Assembly: GCA_004010935.1 (NCBI GenBank)
Contig: CP026511.1
Coordinates: forward strand, 1,116,001 to 1,180,000
DNA length: 64,000 nt
Direction: 5' to 3'
DNA from: Pseudomonadaceae bacterium SI-3
GTDB taxonomy: Bacteria; Pseudomonadota; Gammaproteobacteria; Pseudomonadales; Pseudomonadaceae
Of the stretch, positions 1 to 7,580 are shown piece after piece (within the stretch, counting starts at the first letter, position 1; each line of letters opens with the position of its first letter). Both the position numbers and the translations under genes were made by a program. The notes under the pieces were generated by a model that was not told the origin of the DNA, searched no databases, and saw only the letters and a program-made list of their open reading frames with translations.

Positions 1-387
1 TGCATCAATTCCGACCAGGTTGGCCGGGTTGTGCAGTGGCGCCAGCTGCGCGCTGTCGCGGATTGCCTTGAGCACCGGCTCGTCGATCAGGCTGGAACCG
101 GTGAAGTGTTCGCCACCATGGACCACACGATGGCCGATCCCGTCCAGCTTGCCGCCTGCGGCCTCTTGAGCCACCGGCAGGAGTTTTTCGAGCGCGGCAC
201 GGTGATCAGCACCCGGAATGTTCAGGCTCTGCTTGGTGTCCCCCAGCTGCCAGTGCACCACGGCTTCGGGGGAGCCGAGACGTTCGGCCAAGCCCTGCAG
301 GGGGAAAGTGGCTTGGGCTTCGTTGACCAGTGCGAATTTGATCGACGAGCTGCCGCAGTTAATCACCAGGATGTTACGAGCTGACAT
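1..387 (-). CDS. ackA: Acetate kinase, N-terminal part (cut by window edge)
   Basis: Acetate kinase converts acetate and ATP to acetyl phosphate and ADP, reversibly, in the cytoplasm. The first 129 residues are visible, about a third of the usual ~400-residue protein. They open with the ASKHA-family phosphate-binding signature NCGSSSIKF near residues 9-17. Further on is the acetokinase motif GHRVVHGGE, with its catalytic-site arginine and histidines. The ATG at 387 sits directly before this conserved start. The gene runs leftward out of the window, so the C-terminus and the usual pta neighbour cannot be seen. The product is clear from motifs. Confidence 0.95.
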   Translation of the reverse strand, partial: MSARNILVINCGSSSIKFALVNEAQATFPLQGLAERLGSPEAVVHWQLGDTKQSLNIPGADHRAALEKLLPVAQEAAGGKLDGIGHRVVHGGEHFTGSSLIDEPVLKAIRDSAQLAPLHNPANLVGIDA

Positions 388-627
388 CGGTGCTCCTTGG
401 ATGCGAAATTAATTGTTGAAATAGGTCGCCTACATTTACTGGCGTGGATTCTTGCATAACCTTGAGAGCCGCGATGCTCTCCAAAGGTTGTATTCGTTAC
501 CACCTAGGGCATGAAGTCGCGTGGGGTGGATCTGCTGCCGATGGTCCCCTAAATCGTGCGTCGGTTCGCAATCAATGCAGCTCGCGGTTAGACTTTCACA
601 CACATTCCCCAACAAAGGTTTTGCCTC

Positions 628-1113
628 ATGCAGATTGCCGCTAACAAGGCTGTGTCAATCGACTACACACTCACCAATGATGCCGGTGAAGTGATCGACA
701 GCTCGGCCGGCGGCGCGCCGCTGGTCTATTTGCACGGTTCGGGCAACATCATTTCCGGTCTTGAAAAGGCGCTGGAAGGCAAGCAAGGCGGTGACGAAGT
801 GAAGGTCGCCATCGAACCGCAGGATGCCTACGGTGAGTACAGCCCGGAACTGGTCGCCACCCTCAATCGTGCGATGTTTGAAGGCGTCGATGAGCTTGAA
901 GTCGGCATGCAGTTTCACGCCTCCGGCCCGGACGGCGGGATGCAGATCGTCACCATTCGTGATGTTGAAGGCGACGATGTGATCGTTGACGGTAATCATC
1001 CGCTGGCCGGGCAGCGCCTCAACTTCGAAGTCAAGATTGTTGATGTGCGTGAAGCCAGCGAAGAAGAAATCGCTCATGGTCATGTGCATGGCGAAGGTGG
1101 TCACCAACACTGA
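628..1113 (+). CDS. slyD: FKBP-type peptidyl-prolyl cis-trans isomerase SlyD
   Basis: Cytoplasmic prolyl isomerase and chaperone of the SlyD family, which also handles nickel in enterobacteria. The 161 residues show a split FKBP domain (LVYLHGSGNIISGLEKALEG near residues 30-49) interrupted by the insert-in-flap chaperone domain at about 70-125. A short His-rich tail (HGHVHGEGGHQH) could bind metal, but it is much shorter and lacks the cysteines of the E. coli tail, so a nickel role is less certain. The gene stands alone and is followed by a strong terminator. Confidence 0.93.
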   Translation: MQIAANKAVSIDYTLTNDAGEVIDSSAGGAPLVYLHGSGNIISGLEKALEGKQGGDEVKVAIEPQDAYGEYSPELVATLNRAMFEGVDELEVGMQFHASGPDGGMQIVTIRDVEGDDVIVDGNHPLAGQRLNFEVKIVDVREASEEEIAHGHVHGEGGHQH

Positions 1114-1167
1114 TTGGCGCCCGCAAGCGGCTGGTCAGCGAGAAGCCCGGATCGAACGGGCCATGGA

Positions 1168-1197
1168 AGCGCTTCGGTTCTGCCGGAGCGCTTTTTT
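1168..1197 (+). terminator. Rho-independent terminator after slyD
   Basis: Inverted repeat with arms AGCGCTTCGG and CCGGAGCGCT around a short loop, followed by six T. It lies between slyD and the glutathione peroxidase gene, only 19 bases before the latter's ATG, so some read-through into that gene is possible. Confidence 0.8.
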
Positions 1198-1215
1198 ACT
1201 CTGGAGTACAAACAC

Positions 1216-1698
1216 ATGAGCGCGTTTCACGAGTTGGTTCTGCCCGGCCTTGCGGGCCAGGAACTTCCCCTGGCGCCGTTGAAATCCCAGGTCACACTGG
1301 TGGTCAATGTGGCTTCCGAGTGCGGTCTCACGCCTCAATACGCAGGCTTGCAAGCGCTGCATGAGCGTTACCAGGATCGTGGTTTCGGCGTACTGGGCAT
1401 CCCCTGCAATCAGTTCGCTGCTCAGGAGCCAGGCAGCGATGCGGAAATCCTGCAGTTTTGCGACGAGAATTACGGCATCACCTTTCCGATCAGCAGCAAG
1501 CTCGAGGTCAACGGCTCGCAGCGTCACCCGTTGTACCGCCTGCTGGCAGGGGAGGGTGCTGACTTCCCAGGCGACATCAGCTGGAACTTCGAGAAGTTTC
1601 TGGTAGGCAAGGACGGACGTGTGCTGGCGCGCTTTTCGCCGCGCACTGCCCCGGATGATCCTGCGCTGATCCAGGCCATCGAAAGCGCGCTCGTCTGA
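1216..1698 (+). CDS. Glutathione peroxidase family protein
   Basis: Thiol peroxidase of the glutathione peroxidase fold, reducing hydroperoxides with a cysteine nucleophile; bacterial members usually use thioredoxin rather than glutathione. The 160-residue protein carries the family signature NVASECGLTPQY with the catalytic Cys, the CNQF motif, a second conserved Cys in FCDENYGITFP, and WNFEKFLV completing the Cys-Gln-Trp-Asn active site. The ATG at 1216 starts a protein of normal length, so a longer upstream start in the same frame was rejected. Cytoplasmic, no signal peptide. Confidence 0.92.
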   Translation: MSAFHELVLPGLAGQELPLAPLKSQVTLVVNVASECGLTPQYAGLQALHERYQDRGFGVLGIPCNQFAAQEPGSDAEILQFCDENYGITFPISSKLEVNGSQRHPLYRLLAGEGADFPGDISWNFEKFLVGKDGRVLARFSPRTAPDDPALIQAIESALV

Positions 1699-1801
1699 GC
1701 GCGCCATCTCCTATCAAAGCCGTGTGTTGCTGCTGACGGCTTCTCGAAGTCGATATCGCGACAGCATGGCTCTGCAATAAGTGTCGTGGATGATGGTGGT
1801 C

Positions 1802-1818
1802 GGTCTAGACGACCGGTC
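1802..1818. promoter_or_regulatory. Candidate TetR operator upstream of the TetR gene
   Basis: GGTCTAGACGACCGGTC, containing the perfect palindrome GACCGGTC, lies 15 bases before the TetR gene start. The 12-mer AGACGACCGGTC (1807-1818) recurs exactly at 2449-2460 before the oxidoreductase gene. The repeat is seen directly; that it is the operator of the adjacent regulator is inference. Confidence 0.55.
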
Positions 1819-1832
1819 ATATCCTCGGCGCC

Positions 1833-2429
1833 ATGAGCAATCAAGCCCGCAACGACAAGCGTGACCTGATCCTGGCCAAGGGGGCGCAGGTGATGACCCG
1901 TCGTGGCTATCACGGCACCGGCGTGCTGGAAATCGTCCAGGCTGCCGGCATTCCCAAAGGTTCCTTCTATCACTACTTCGCCAGCAAAGAAGACTTCGCC
2001 TTGCAGGCGCTGGAGCATCTCTACCTGCCTCGGCTGGAGCGCTATCAGGCAGCGCTACTCGAGTCTCCACTGAGCCCTCGGGCGCGCATTCTGGGTTATT
2101 ACGCAGACTTAGTTGCGCACTTCGCTCGGCAGGAATGCCCGGAATACCATTGTTTCATCGGCAGCCTGAGCTTCGAGATGGCTGAACTGTCACAGCCCAT
2201 CGGTCAGCAAGTCGAGGCGATTTTGCTGCGTTCGGTCAGGGTGCTCGCCGACTGCCTCGAACAGGCTTGCGCGGCCAGCGAGCTTGATGCCGACACCGAT
2301 TGCCTAGCGCTGGCTGAATTCATCGGCAATGCCTGGGAGGGCGCCTTGTTGCGCATGAAGGTTGGCCGCAGTGTCACGCCGTTGAAGATATTTCTGACCC
2401 AGCTGGAGCGTCTGCTGACGCCCCGCTGA
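1833..2429 (+). CDS. TetR-family transcriptional regulator (NemR-like context)
   Basis: DNA-binding repressor of the TetR family. Residues ~10-58 form the helix-turn-helix domain, with the typical motif around residues 40-55 (GIPKGSFYHYFASKEDF). The rest is the ligand-binding domain (TetR_C type), where cysteines occur (C109, C114, C146, C156). Genes of this arrangement, TetR then Old Yellow Enzyme, resemble nemR-nemA of E. coli, where the regulator senses electrophiles by cysteine modification. By analogy it would repress itself and the downstream reductase through the shared sequence at 1807 and 2449. Ligand unknown. Confidence 0.88.
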   Translation: MSNQARNDKRDLILAKGAQVMTRRGYHGTGVLEIVQAAGIPKGSFYHYFASKEDFALQALEHLYLPRLERYQAALLESPLSPRARILGYYADLVAHFARQECPEYHCFIGSLSFEMAELSQPIGQQVEAILLRSVRVLADCLEQACAASELDADTDCLALAEFIGNAWEGALLRMKVGRSVTPLKIFLTQLERLLTPR

Positions 2430-2448
2430 TTTTTTGTGGCGATCGGCG

Positions 2449-2460
2449 AGACGACCGGTC
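2449..2460. promoter_or_regulatory. Second copy of candidate TetR operator before the OYE gene
   Basis: Exact second copy of AGACGACCGGTC, 30 bases before the reductase ATG and in the short gap after the TetR gene. Its presence here suggests that the reductase has its own regulated promoter in addition to read-through from tetR. This is inference from the repeat alone. Confidence 0.5.
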
Positions 2461-2489
2461 GCTTTTGCTTCAAGCCAGAGGAGACAGCA

Positions 2490-3599
2490 ATGACTGCAGC
2501 CGTGAATGCCCTGTTCCAACCCTTCCAACTCGGTAGCTTGCAACTGCCGACGCGTGTCGTGATGGCGCCGATGACCCGTTCCTTCTCTCCTAACGGTGTG
2601 CCAACCGCGGACGTCGTCGAGTACTACCGCCGTCGTGCCGCGTCGGGTGTGGGGTTGATCATCACCGAGGGCACCACGGTCGGCCACAAGGCCTCCAATG
2701 GCTATCCGCAAGTGCCGCGCTTCTACGGCGAAGCCCCACTGGCCGGCTGGAAAGCGGTGGTCGAGGCCGTGCACGCGGCCGGCGGCAAGATCGTTCCGCA
2801 GTTGTGGCACGTGGGCAATGTTCGTCACAAGGGAACCGAGCCGGAGCCGGAAGTGCCGGGTTACGGTCCGATGGAGAAGGTGAAGGACGGCGAGGTCGTG
2901 GTGCACGGCATGACCAAACAGGATATTCAGGACGTGATCGCAGCGTTCGCCCAGGCTGCCAAGGATGCCCAGGCCATAGGCATGGATGGTGTCGAGATCC
3001 ACGGCGCGCACGGCTACCTGGTTGACCAGTTCTTCTGGGAGGGCAGCAACCAGCGCACCGACGAGTACGGTGGGAGCCTGGCCAATCGCTCCCGCTTCGC
3101 CATCGAGCTGATCGAGGCAGTGCGCGCGGCGGTAGGACCGGACTTTCCGATCATTTTCCGCTTTTCTCAGTGGAAGCAGCAGGACTACTCGGCGCGTCTG
3201 GTCACCACGCCGGAAGCGCTTGGCGAATTCCTCGAGCCGCTTTCTGCGGCGGGTGTGGACATCTTCCATTGCTCGACTCGCCGATTCTGGGAGCCGGAGT
3301 TCGAAGGTTCCGACCTCAACCTCGCTGGCTGGACCCGTCAGCTGACTGGCAAGCCCACCATCACTGTCGGCAGCGTGGGGCTCGATGGAGAGTTCCTGCA
3401 GTTCATGGTCAAGACTGACAAGGTGGCGCAGCCAGCCAACATCGAGGGGTTACTCGAACGTCTGAACAAGCAGGAGTTCGATCTCGTGGCGGTAGGACGC
3501 GCACTGATTTGCGATCCGGACTGGGCGTTGAAGGTGAAAGAGGGGCGTATGCAGGACATTCTGCCCTTTAGTCGTGAAGCGCTGAAAACGCTGGCCTGA
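2490..3599 (+). CDS. NADH:flavin oxidoreductase, Old Yellow Enzyme family
   Basis: FMN-dependent ene-reductase with a TIM barrel, reducing activated C=C bonds of enones, quinones or nitro compounds with NAD(P)H. The 369 residues begin with FQPFQLGSLQLPTRVVMAPMTR, continue through EGTTVGHKASN and PQLWHVG, and carry the substrate-binding pair in VEIHGAHGYLVDQFF (His-x-x-His type), then YGGSLANRSRF, and phosphate-binding TVGSVGL and VAVGRALICDP near the C-terminus. The chosen ATG follows a GAGGAG ribosome site. Probably an electrophile detoxification enzyme controlled by the TetR regulator just upstream; the natural substrate is not known. Confidence 0.93.
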   Translation: MTAAVNALFQPFQLGSLQLPTRVVMAPMTRSFSPNGVPTADVVEYYRRRAASGVGLIITEGTTVGHKASNGYPQVPRFYGEAPLAGWKAVVEAVHAAGGKIVPQLWHVGNVRHKGTEPEPEVPGYGPMEKVKDGEVVVHGMTKQDIQDVIAAFAQAAKDAQAIGMDGVEIHGAHGYLVDQFFWEGSNQRTDEYGGSLANRSRFAIELIEAVRAAVGPDFPIIFRFSQWKQQDYSARLVTTPEALGEFLEPLSAAGVDIFHCSTRRFWEPEFEGSDLNLAGWTRQLTGKPTITVGSVGLDGEFLQFMVKTDKVAQPANIEGLLERLNKQEFDLVAVGRALICDPDWALKVKEGRMQDILPFSREALKTLA

Positions 3600-3623
3600 C
3601 GCGCGACGCATCTCTAGCTGCAG

Positions 3624-3652
3624 AGAAGCCATCCTTGGGATGGCTTCTTTTT
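3624..3652. terminator. Terminator between OYE gene and flavodoxin-family gene
   Basis: Perfect 11-bp stem AGAAGCCATCC / GGATGGCTTCT with a TTG loop and a run of five T. The reverse strand is A-rich before and T-poor after, so it mainly serves the plus-strand oxidoreductase gene, at a convergent junction. Confidence 0.85.
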
Positions 3653-3660
3653 GCGCATCG

Positions 3661-4272
3661 TTATTGCGAGGCACCGGGATAACCGGCCTGCTTTAGCAGC
3701 TTGGCCAAGTGCACGGCGTTGCGCGCCAACATCGCGTTGGTCTTGCCGATCTTCTCGCCCGGATCTTCCACATCCTTGTAATCCGTCGACCCCATCGCCG
3801 GTCCGACCCAATAGGTGCAGCCGTTGGCAGGGATGGTGAAGCCTACGTCATTCAGTCCCTGATAGAGGCTGGCAACCACATGATGGGCGCCATCCTCGTT
3901 ACCCACCACCGCGACGCAAGCAACCCGCCCGTACGAGACCATCCGCTGCTCGTCGTCCACTTCACCAATGAACGCGTCCAGGCGCTCCAGTACGCGCTGA
4001 CAAACGCTGGATGGATGGCCAAGCCAGATCGGCGTGCCGAGAATCAGGATGTCCGCTGCAAGCAACTTTTCCCGAATCATCGGCCAGTCGTCACCTTCGC
4101 CTTCGTCTGACGTCACGCCGGGCTTGATGTTGAAGTCCACTGCGCGGACCTGCTCGCAGCTGACGCCGAGTTTTTCCAGCTCGCGCTGAGCCTGGCTCAG
4201 CAACAAGCTACAGGACGACTCTTGGGGCGACGCCTTGAGGGTGCAGTTGATTGCGAGGGCGGTTAGCGCCAT
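3661..4272 (-). CDS. Flavodoxin-fold NAD(P)H-dependent oxidoreductase
   Basis: Flavodoxin-like fold protein of 203 residues, expected to bind FMN and act as a quinone or FMN reductase in the cytoplasm. The N-terminus INCTLKASPQESS resembles the phosphate-binding loop of the NADPH-dependent FMN reductase group. GTPIWLGHPSSVCQRVLERLD is the typical second FMN-contact region (residues ~75-95), and VVGNEDGAHH the third. It is transcribed in the same direction as cysZ, 54 bases downstream of it. A perfect inverted repeat lies just before its start. Exact substrate unknown. Confidence 0.85.
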   Translation of the reverse strand: MALTALAINCTLKASPQESSCSLLLSQAQRELEKLGVSCEQVRAVDFNIKPGVTSDEGEGDDWPMIREKLLAADILILGTPIWLGHPSSVCQRVLERLDAFIGEVDDEQRMVSYGRVACVAVVGNEDGAHHVVASLYQGLNDVGFTIPANGCTYWVGPAMGSTDYKDVEDPGEKIGKTNAMLARNAVHLAKLLKQAGYPGASQ

Positions 4273-4288
4273 TGGGGGGCTCCCGGTG

Positions 4289-4314
4289 TGAGGTGTTCGA
4301 ATCTAGACACCTCA
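4289..4314. promoter_or_regulatory. Perfect inverted repeat upstream of the flavodoxin-family gene
   Basis: Arms TGAGGTGT (4289-4296) and ACACCTCA (4307-4314) separated by 10 bases. It lies 17-42 bases upstream of the reductase start and just after the cysZ stop. There is no T-run on either side, so it looks more like a regulator binding site than a terminator. The regulator is unknown. Confidence 0.5.
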
Positions 4315-4326
4315 ACGTCTCGCAGT

Positions 4327-5085
4327 TCACGGATCGATCACGGTAGGCATTGTCGATGTGCCGCCCTCGCGCACCCAGAACAGCGTTGCGGCTGCCACGG
4401 CTGCCGGCATGATCAGGAGATTGACGAAAGGAATCAGCAACGCTGCGTAGGTCACCGCGCCAAGGCTCAGGCTTTTCCAGCGTCGCTGGCGCAGCCAGAC
4501 CATCATTTCGTCCCAGCTCAGCTTGTTGTTGTCCGCTGGATAATCGATGTACTGCACCGCCATCATCCAGACGCCAAACAGAAGCCAAAGTGGCGCTGCG
4601 ACCAGATTGACCACCGGAATGAATGACAGGATCAGGAGCACCAGCGCACGGGGTGCGAAGTACGCCAGTTTGCGTGCCTCACGTCCGATGGTTCGCGGCA
4701 ACATAGCCACCAGCTCGCTCCAGCTGAACGGCGGGGCGCTATCGACTCCGCGTGCCACGGTTTCCACCTTTTCAGCGAGAAAGCCATTGAAGGGGGCGGC
4801 AACGATGTTGGCGAGCATGGTGAAGGTGAAGAACACGATTAGCACCACCAGCACTACAAACAGCGGCCAGATGATGTATTCGAGGAACATTAGCCACTCG
4901 GGGAGGTTAGGCATAAAGGCGTCGACCCAGCCGCCAAACTGGCGCACCGCCAGATAGATCAGACCGCAGAACAGCAACAGATTGACGGTCAGCGGCAGAA
5001 TGACGAACAGCCTGAGGCCGGGACTCAGAATCAGCTTCAGGCCTTCCCGTAGGTATTGGGGGCCGGATAGGGCAGCGACGGGCAT
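4327..5085 (-). CDS. cysZ: Sulfate transporter CysZ
   Basis: Inner-membrane sulfate permease of the CysZ family (EI24/CysZ fold), supplying sulfate for cysteine synthesis. The 252-residue length and the conserved segments match: [22 protein letters not shown] at the N-terminus, [10 protein letters not shown] in the middle, and [19 protein letters not shown] followed by hydrophobic helices near the C-terminus. Four or more hydrophobic stretches are evident. The ATG at 5085 precedes a normal family start. No other sulfur genes adjoin it here. Confidence 0.92.
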   Translation of the reverse strand: MPVAALSGPQYLREGLKLILSPGLRLFVILPLTVNLLLFCGLIYLAVRQFGGWVDAFMPNLPEWLMFLEYIIWPLFVVLVVLIVFFTFTMLANIVAAPFNGFLAEKVETVARGVDSAPPFSWSELVAMLPRTIGREARKLAYFAPRALVLLILSFIPVVNLVAAPLWLLFGVWMMAVQYIDYPADNNKLSWDEMMVWLRQRRWKSLSLGAVTYAALLIPFVNLLIMPAAVAAATLFWVREGGTSTMPTVIDP

Positions 5086-5249
5086 TGACGATACTCCGGA
5101 AAGGACGGTCCGGACCTTACCGGCTTTGTCGGGATGGGAAAAGCGGCATCACAGTCGATAGGACTGGACTATTAGGCCGATCGGCTTTATGCAATAGCCA
5201 GCGTTGCGCTTGGCTTTTAGGCTAGCCCCGAAATCTCCTTTTGGTTCTC

Positions 5250-5298
5250 AGGGCCGTCCGCTTCAAGCCTTCCCCAAGTGCCTGGCCGGCCCTTTTTT
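5250..5298 (+). terminator. Orphan plus-strand terminator; possible small RNA end
   Basis: Arms AGGGCCG (5250-5256) and CGGCCCT (5287-5293) followed by six T. No plus-strand gene ends here: the neighbours cysZ and the HopJ-family gene are both on the minus strand. The large loop holds a C-rich stretch (CCTTCCCC). It could end an unannotated small RNA starting after about 5170. I saw no convincing promoter. Confidence 0.45.
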
Positions 5299-5656
5299 AT
5301 TTCTCTTCGAAATTCACCGGTTTGCGCCTCAGCGGCTGCTGATCAAAGCGCACCCCCGGGAGTCCGGTATCCATCAGGGCGCGGATGTTCAAGTGGTCGG
5401 ATCCACTGGGGTTCTCCAGCACTGACTGATAGTGCTCCCCGAACGCAAGCAAGGCTTCTTCTGTGGTGAAGCCTTCCAGTACGGCCAGCCCCAACGTCTT
5501 GCACGAGCCCTCGTTCTGCCCGGCAGCGTTTTCAACGTTGCCATTGAAAAAGCGGGTTGGCTGGTAGTCATAGGCGCTGGCGATGAATGCCAGCGTCTCG
5601 CTGAATGGGTGGTTTCGGTTGCGCAGACTGGCGCGAAAGTCCCTGAGGCTACTCAT
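5297..5656 (-). CDS. HopJ family protein (type III effector HopJ-like)
   Basis: Small soluble protein of 119 residues of the HopJ family. The family was named for a Pseudomonas syringae candidate effector but is widespread in species with no type III secretion. Recognisable motifs are the YDYQPTRFFNG stretch (residues ~32-42), NEGSCKTLGLA, and HLNIRALMDTGLPGVRF near the C-terminus. The start was set at the ATG at 5656, which overlaps the stop of the DUF1244 gene by 4 bases (ATGA); an in-frame longer start lies inside that gene. No secretion genes are present nearby, so an effector role is doubtful. Function unknown. Confidence 0.85.
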   Translation of the reverse strand: MSSLRDFRASLRNRNHPFSETLAFIASAYDYQPTRFFNGNVENAAGQNEGSCKTLGLAVLEGFTTEEALLAFGEHYQSVLENPSGSDHLNIRALMDTGLPGVRFDQQPLRRKPVNFEEK

Positions 5657-5946
5657 GGTTTCTGGGCCTTGTCGAACGCAGCCTGTTGCTCTGGCGTTGC
5701 GTCCTTCTGATAGCGTTTCTTCCATTCCGCGTATGGCATGCCGTAGACCTCTTCGCGAGCCTCATCGAGGCTGACTTCGATATCGAGGTCGTCGGCGGCG
5801 GCCTTGTACCATTTCGACAGGCAATTACGACAGAAGCCGGCCAGGTTCATCAGGTCGATGTTTTGTGCGTCCGGGCGGCTGCGCAGGTGCTGGACCAGGC
5901 GGCGGAAAGCGGCGGCTTCGAGTTCGGTGCGTTCTTGTTCATTCAT
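5653..5946 (-). CDS. DUF1244 domain protein
   Basis: Cytoplasmic protein of 97 residues belonging to DUF1244, function unknown. The conserved core is LMNLAGFCRNCLSKWYKAAAD, with two Cys that could bind metal or be redox active, followed by MPYAEWKKRYQ. The ATG at 5946 begins a protein of standard family size; longer in-frame starts were discarded. The stop codon overlaps the HopJ-family start by 4 bases, so the two are probably translationally coupled and work together. Confidence 0.88.
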   Translation of the reverse strand: MNEQERTELEAAAFRRLVQHLRSRPDAQNIDLMNLAGFCRNCLSKWYKAAADDLDIEVSLDEAREEVYGMPYAEWKKRYQKDATPEQQAAFDKAQKP

Positions 5947-6094
5947 TTCAAGGGTCTCGGCGTTGCAGACTTCGGCGGGATCATAACCTCGACGCAGGCC
6001 GTGGGCCAGATAGCGGCGGGGAACTTTAGCGGCTTGAACCGCCTCCGCTAAACAGGATGGCCGGCCGGTCATCCAGCTGTCGAGGAGACTGGAT

Positions 6095-6466
6095 GTGATT
6101 GGGAAAAAACACTGGGTGATTGCCGAAGGGTACCTACCGGCGTTGGGGCCGAAACCCGATGAGCCAGCGCTGCGCAGCCATGAGACGGCGTGCATTTTGA
6201 ACGCTGGCCCGTTGGAGGCGGTGATTGAGCTGACGCTGTACTTCGCTGACCGTGAGCCGGTCGGGCCGTACGCGATACGGGTCCCCGCGCGGCGAACCTT
6301 GCATCTCCGTTTCGATGACCTGCAGACGCCCCAGGCAGTGCCGCGTGAGACTGACTATGCCAGCGTATTCGTTTCCAACGTACCGGTGGTCATTCAGCAC
6401 ACTCGGCTGGACGCACGCAGTGGTGACCGTGCGCTGATGACGACCCTAGCCTATGGCAGCGATTGA
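6095..6466 (+). CDS. Sensory rhodopsin transducer (ASRT) family protein
   Basis: 123-residue all-beta protein resembling the Anabaena sensory rhodopsin transducer family. Supporting stretches are IGKKHWVIAEGYLPA at the start, HETACILNAG, AVIELTLYFADREPVGPY, and RTLHLRFDDL. The GTG at 6095 is preceded by GAGGAG at good spacing and gives the usual family start. No microbial rhodopsin gene is in the window, so its partner is unknown; published domain analysis suggested that orphan members bind small ligands such as sugars. It is transcribed divergently from the DUF1244-HopJ pair and ends 12 bases from folX. Confidence 0.8.
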   Translation: MIGKKHWVIAEGYLPALGPKPDEPALRSHETACILNAGPLEAVIELTLYFADREPVGPYAIRVPARRTLHLRFDDLQTPQAVPRETDYASVFVSNVPVVIQHTRLDARSGDRALMTTLAYGSD

Positions 6467-6478
6467 CGCGCGAAAGGG

Positions 6479-6853
6479 TCAGTCCCGATGCGCGGCGAGG
6501 GTAATCGATACCGACTCGGCAAAGCGCAGAGCATGTGGCTTGTCCACTTCGACTTCGGCGTAACGCACTTGCGGATGCGCCATGACCAGGTCAAGGATTT
6601 CCTGGGTGAGCCGTTCGAGCAGGGCGAAACGGTTGTCCTCGACGTGTTGGATGATCGCCTTGGTGATGGTTCGGTAGTTCAGTGCATGGCCGATGTCGTT
6701 GTCACGCACGGCCTCGGCCGCAGGATAAAGCATCGTCAGATTGATCAGGACATCCTGCTTGTTGAGGATTTCTTCTTCCTTGATACCGATGAAGGTTCGT
6801 AGACGCAGGTCTTTGACGCGGATGCGCGCCATGGCAGGTTCCAATCGGGGCAT
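6479..6853 (-). CDS. folX: Dihydroneopterin triphosphate 2'-epimerase FolX
   Basis: Epimerises dihydroneopterin triphosphate to dihydromonapterin triphosphate on the tetrahydromonapterin pathway. The 124 residues match FolX rather than FolB closely: [13 protein letters not shown] near residues 17-29, [15 protein letters not shown], the catalytic-region [11 protein letters not shown] and [17 protein letters not shown]. The start at 6853 has the ribosome site GAAGGAA. Only 16 bases separate it from folM upstream, forming a two-gene operon for monapterin synthesis, the cofactor of phenylalanine hydroxylase in pseudomonads. Confidence 0.93.
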   Translation of the reverse strand: MPRLEPAMARIRVKDLRLRTFIGIKEEEILNKQDVLINLTMLYPAAEAVRDNDIGHALNYRTITKAIIQHVEDNRFALLERLTQEILDLVMAHPQVRYAEVEVDKPHALRFAESVSITLAAHRD

Positions 6854-6869
6854 GGGGTTCCTTCGCGTA

Positions 6870-7580
6870 TCAGATCAGGTGGCGGCCACCGTTAACGCTC
6901 AGCGTGGTGCCGGTGACATAGGGATTATCCAGCAGGTAGCGCAGGCTCTGGTAGATCACCTCGGCGCCAGGCTCGATGCCAAGGGCGGATTTGGCAAGCG
7001 CCTTGCGCTGGTAGACCTCGTCATCGCCTTCGTTGAACTGTATCAAGGCAGGCGCGATGCCATTGACCTTGATCGCCGGCGCCAGTCTGGCTGCAAACGA
7101 CAGCGTGAGGTTGTCCAAACCGGCTTTGCTGGCTGCATAAGCGATGTGCTTTTTGCTGCCGACGCGAGTGACGTCATCACCGATGTGGATGATGTCTGCC
7201 GGACCGCCATGCTGCAGCAGTTCAGTGCAGTGAAGGTTGATCAGATAAGGCGCAAGCATGTGCACCTCGAACATGCGCTGGAATGTTTCAGCCTCTTCAC
7301 CCGGCGTCTCTGGGTGCCAGTCCGATGCGTTGTGAACGATCGCGCGTAGGGCGCTGGTGTGCTCCTTGAGTACAGCGATAAAGGCGTGGATGCCCGCTGC
7401 AGCGGAAAAATCGGCATGCAAAGTCACCGCACCGCGCTCACGAAGCCGAGCCAGACTTGCTCGAGGGGTGCGGTAGCTCACGATCACCGGCTGGCCTTCA
7501 TCAAGCAAGCGTTCGGCGCAATGCAGGCCGATGCGCTGGCTGGCACCGGTAATCAGTATCGGGGCCGTCGGCTGGGTCAT
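6870..7580 (-). CDS. folM: Dihydromonapterin reductase FolM
   Basis: Short-chain dehydrogenase that reduces dihydromonapterin to tetrahydromonapterin with NADPH. The 236 residues include the cofactor motif ITGASQRIG near residue 10 (TGxxxxIG type), the HNASDW stretch replacing NNAG, and the catalytic YAASKAGL (Tyr-x-x-x-Lys). The C-terminus has [14 protein letters not shown]. The ATG at 7580 begins right before the cofactor-binding strand; an upstream in-frame extension is not protein-like. It heads the folM-folX pair. In P. aeruginosa, as I recall, a folE1 gene sits between these two; it is absent here. Confidence 0.92.
   Translation of the reverse strand: MTQPTAPILITGASQRIGLHCAERLLDEGQPVIVSYRTPRASLARLRERGAVTLHADFSAAAGIHAFIAVLKEHTSALRAIVHNASDWHPETPGEEAETFQRMFEVHMLAPYLINLHCTELLQHGGPADIIHIGDDVTRVGSKKHIAYAASKAGLDNLTLSFAARLAPAIKVNGIAPALIQFNEGDDEVYQRKALAKSALGIEPGAEVIYQSLRYLLDNPYVTGTTLSVNGGRHLI

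Noticed and set aside
444..644. 66-codon ORF upstream of slyD
   Set aside because: Overlaps the slyD start and its promoter, has no good ribosome site, and looks random.
655..1110. Long reverse-strand ORF across slyD
   Set aside because: Antisense shadow of a high-GC gene; no recognisable protein features, and slyD on the other strand is a clear match.
1135..1707. Reverse-strand ORF across the glutathione peroxidase gene
   Set aside because: Antisense to a well-conserved protein; the sequence reads as random and basic-rich.
2304..3269. Reverse-strand 321-codon ORF over the OYE gene
   Set aside because: Shadow of the coding frame; no domain and no ribosome site of its own.
5297..5656. Functional type III effector (HopJ)
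   Set aside because: No type III secretion or chaperone genes in the window; the family is widespread in non-pathogens.
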